Assembly: GCF_016545825.1 (NCBI RefSeq)
Contig: NC_052620.1
Coordinates: forward strand, 16,926,001-16,990,000
Direction: 5' to 3'
From: Eucalyptus grandis
Lineage: Eukaryota; Streptophyta; Magnoliopsida; Myrtales; Myrtaceae
Length of the DNA: 64,000 nucleotides
Shown: piece after piece, positions 61,901-64,000 of the stretch
Numbering within the stretch: the stretch's first letter is position 1
How the letters are laid out: every line of letters starts with the position of its first letter
The notes under the pieces: model-generated
The model's input: the letters and a program-made list of their open reading frames with translations, nothing else
Told to the model about the DNA's origin: nothing
The model's database searches: none
Position numbers and translations under genes: made by a program

Positions 61901-62444
61901 TTATCAACTCTAGCCTCCTCTAAAGTATATTTCTCTATCACGTCCAAAGTTACAGGGGCCTCCAACATCATGATCTTTGTCTACCTTCTTTGCCTCGCCA
62001 CTCCTTGGTGGAAGCACGATAGTCTTGTCGAAAGTAAAAGTGTCGGCTAATCATGAAACCAAATGATTTAGAATCAGTGCACCATAGTCGGTAAGTTTTG
62101 TCTTACGTGCATAATCTAAAGAAATTTACTTATTTGCTCCCGACTAAAGTGTACCACCATCTAGAATATCTCAATACTTGAAATCAAGAATAATGCACAA
62201 GTTTCCCCCAATCAACTACTTCATGAGTCTCACACTCAATAGAAGTTTACGGAGATTGATTTGTCAGGTTCTTGGGCATGTTCACTGTCTCTGCCTTGAA
62301 TTCCTTGCCCAAACTAGCACGTGAGAGCATACACCAAGCTCTCTAAAAAAGAGTTTTGTTACCATTGTGCCATGTCACTTTATCCCTCCATTTTGGCATA
62401 ACTTTAGAAGCTTGTTATCATAGAAGTCCATATTATTATTGACA
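58961..62444. other. Intergenic sequence, no recognised gene
   Basis: AT-rich apart from a GC-rich island near 61690-61860. A minus-strand 143-codon frame (61476-61907) spans that island and ends THDADLLLILASHGYLEGR, but shows no known domain. No terminal repeats were identified. Confidence 0.45.
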
Positions 62445-63120
62445 GGGATGGTCGGATCCAGGATGGGTTGTTCTAACCCTAGAACCTAAAATTGAACTAG
62501 ATAGGGTCGATTCTCAATTTGTAAAACTAAGAATTGGCCCATGTGGTCCCGGATAAGACCAACTGGTCTGAGCCGATCTAGGAACCAGCTATGATGATTT
62601 GTAAATTGCCCTTTTCCATCCACTTAATGGCATTTTAGTAATAAAACTTGTGAACTTTATGAATTAGGTGAGATGGGAGAGCCAAATCAAAGATTTCCTT
62701 CAGTAGCAAAAGAAATGGGAGAGCAAGTCTATAGTTGGGCCCCGCGTTGCTTTTGGATTGTAGACTCATTCGCCCATCTCTTTCTCTTGTTTTGGGAACG
62801 TGGTTTGTTTTACCCTTAATCCAAGATCAACTTGAACATATGTAGTGTCAATTAAGGGCACTAATTACGCATCTTTAGTCAAGGTGGTTCTTCTATAAGT
62901 AAGCAAGTGAAGGGTGAGGTCACGGATTACAAAATGGAGAGCCCAAAAGATTGAATATTTACTCTTTAAGAGAATAAGAATTATTATTTAAAAAAAAAAA
63001 AAGCATATCGGTCCGATCCGCCAGTCTAGGTGGTTTAAGCCATATCGGCTATTATTGATTCTTAATTTTTGGAACCAAGAATTGCGTAGAACTGATCGGT
63101 ACCACTAATTGCTGGCTCTT
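62445..63120. mobile_element. Family D GGTTCC-rich repeat, possible non-autonomous DNA element
   Basis: The left end has GATGGTCGGATCCAGGATGG, CCTAGAACCTAAAATTGAAC and GGTCGATTCTCAATTTGT. The right end has GGTCCGATCCGCCAGTC, ATTGATTCTTAATTTTTGG and ACTGATCGGTACC, in partly inverted arrangement. A poly(A) run lies near 62990. The style matches 26620-27130 and 45790-45950. Confidence 0.4.
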
Positions 63121-63386
63121 AAAAAAGTTCATCTTCTTTCTTAAATGCTTCTAACCGATTCTTCTGACTTGTGCTTGAGGAAATGCACCTAGACCTTTCT
63201 CAATAAAACTCGATTGACCATCCCCTCCCGCGGTCGATGGGCTGTGGGTGGCAATCCTACGGTGGTGGTCGGCGGTCAGGTGGCGGTCGTGCGGCGGTCG
63301 TGCGACGATCATGCCACGATATTAAAGAGATATGATAATTGGATGGTTACTATATGTAACTTATAGCAACTTTGTCATGAGCAAGT

Positions 63387-64000
63387 CTAGTGGAGTTTGC
63401 AGCTACAGGATATTCTATATTTTTATTTAATCAAGCCGTGAACATTTTTACATTTCCTTTGGCCACTGTAATAGCTTCACTTGTCGCCAAAGACAAAACT
63501 CTTGGAAAAACATGTGCCAACCTAGCAAGAGATGAAAGTATCAAGACATGCTCAACTAAAGGGATATAAATAGAAGAGTCGACGTATTATGATGAAAGTG
63601 ATTTATCTTTGGAGATAGATGGCCAATCCTATCTTGTTAGCGACGATGAAATCATAGAAATAAAAGAGCCATCTCATCTTGTTAGTGACGATGAAATCAT
63701 AGAAATAGAAGAGCCAAGGCTTGATGATGAAATCGTTCCAGCAGAAGGTACGTTTCAATCTCATCTTATTAGTTTCACCATTTAATCAAAAGGCTTCGCA
63801 AGATGTCGGTTTTTTAATGACCGTATTTTTGGATGACTAGATTTTACGGTACTTACATGTAGTAAGGAAAAAGAATATATCTCTTCCCCATCTACTTCAC
63901 TAGTAGTTGCCGGGATCCTTGGCGTTTTGCTACCATTATCTCTAGCATTTGGTGCCACAAGCTTCTTTTCTTTTATGGGCGTAAAATCTGTAAGTGTCTT
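63387..64000 (+). pseudogene. MATE-family transporter fragment (FRD3/DTX42-like), decayed, runs off the window
   Basis: The frame from 63387 reads LVEFAATGYSIFLFNQAVNI, then FTFPLATVIASLVAKDKT, matching the MATE segment 'ELAAVGVS..IFNQ..., FPL..V..SFVAE'. A stop codon TAA lies in frame at 63567-63569. The same frame then continues through an acidic stretch (YDESDLSLEIDG, LVSDDEIIEI) to a donor GT at 63748. A second block (about 63870-63990) reads SLVVAGILGVLLPLSLAFGA, then TSFFSFMGVKS, again MATE-like, before another GT. The phases of the two blocks do not agree at the obvious acceptor. The N-terminal first exon expected upstream (substrate-pathway helices 1-2) is missing. Intact family members export citrate or related metabolites. 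This one looks non-functional, though the right part lies outside the window. Confidence 0.7.
63630..63725 (+). repeat. 48-bp in-frame tandem duplication in the MATE fragment
   Basis: ATCTTGTTAGYGACGATGAA and following bases to GAGCCA occur twice in a row, adding 16 residues (LVSDDEIIEI core) without changing frame. The two units differ at only a few bases. Confidence 0.85.

Noticed and set aside
61476..61907. 143-codon minus-strand frame over a GC-rich island
   Set aside because: No domain recognised and no splice-consistent extension; kept only as a note in the intergenic entry.

Overview
The window is nuclear DNA from a flowering plant, most likely a woody eudicot. Genes have GT-AG introns, exons are short and separated by AT-rich sequence, and about 80% of the window is transposon-derived or unassigned intergenic sequence. 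Every recognisable protein belongs to a plant family. Assignment below eudicot level is not possible from sequence alone; the repeat style resembles Myrtaceae, but that is only an impression.

Genes from left to right: (1) a 14-exon serine carboxypeptidase-like gene (4510-7907, +) with a frameshift next to its catalytic serine; (2) a four-exon gene for a small basic protein of unknown function (10285-12650, +); (3) a complete two-exon RuvB-like 1/RIN1 AAA+ ATPase gene (23049-25567, +); (4) an intronless GT34 (GMA12/MNN10) glycosyltransferase gene (30849-32239, -) with one indel in a C-run; (5) a three-exon heptahelical HHP4-type PAQR membrane protein gene (54150-58186, -); (6) a decayed MATE transporter fragment running off the right edge (63387-64000, +). 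From memory, genes 4 and 5 match the Arabidopsis neighbours At4g37690 and At4g37680, which would make them an ancient gene pair here separated by about 22 kb of repeats.

Between the genes lie several repeat systems. Two related solo-LTR-like elements with TG...CA ends sit at 387-3983 (+, perfect 5-bp target duplication) and 14989-18377 (-). A third LTR-like block lies at about 18648-21560. A foldback family here called A has at least seven copies, and one of them is split by both the second and third LTR-like blocks. Foldback family B has three copies plus a mini-element. Two further families (C and D) are present. A 1.5-kb non-autonomous hAT element has a perfect 8-bp target duplication (37682-39172). 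A Copia-like LTR lies near 51290-52270. There are several minisatellites, including a clean 17-bp x 11 array, and a 56-bp-arm near-perfect palindrome at 27798-27913.

The genes do not form a pathway; they are independent housekeeping or metabolic loci. I did not find a convincing new biological system. The most informative signals are the nested insertion history, the diverged ORF segment in the two related LTRs, the long hairpins close to genes, the two single-indel gene lesions and the putative microsynteny.
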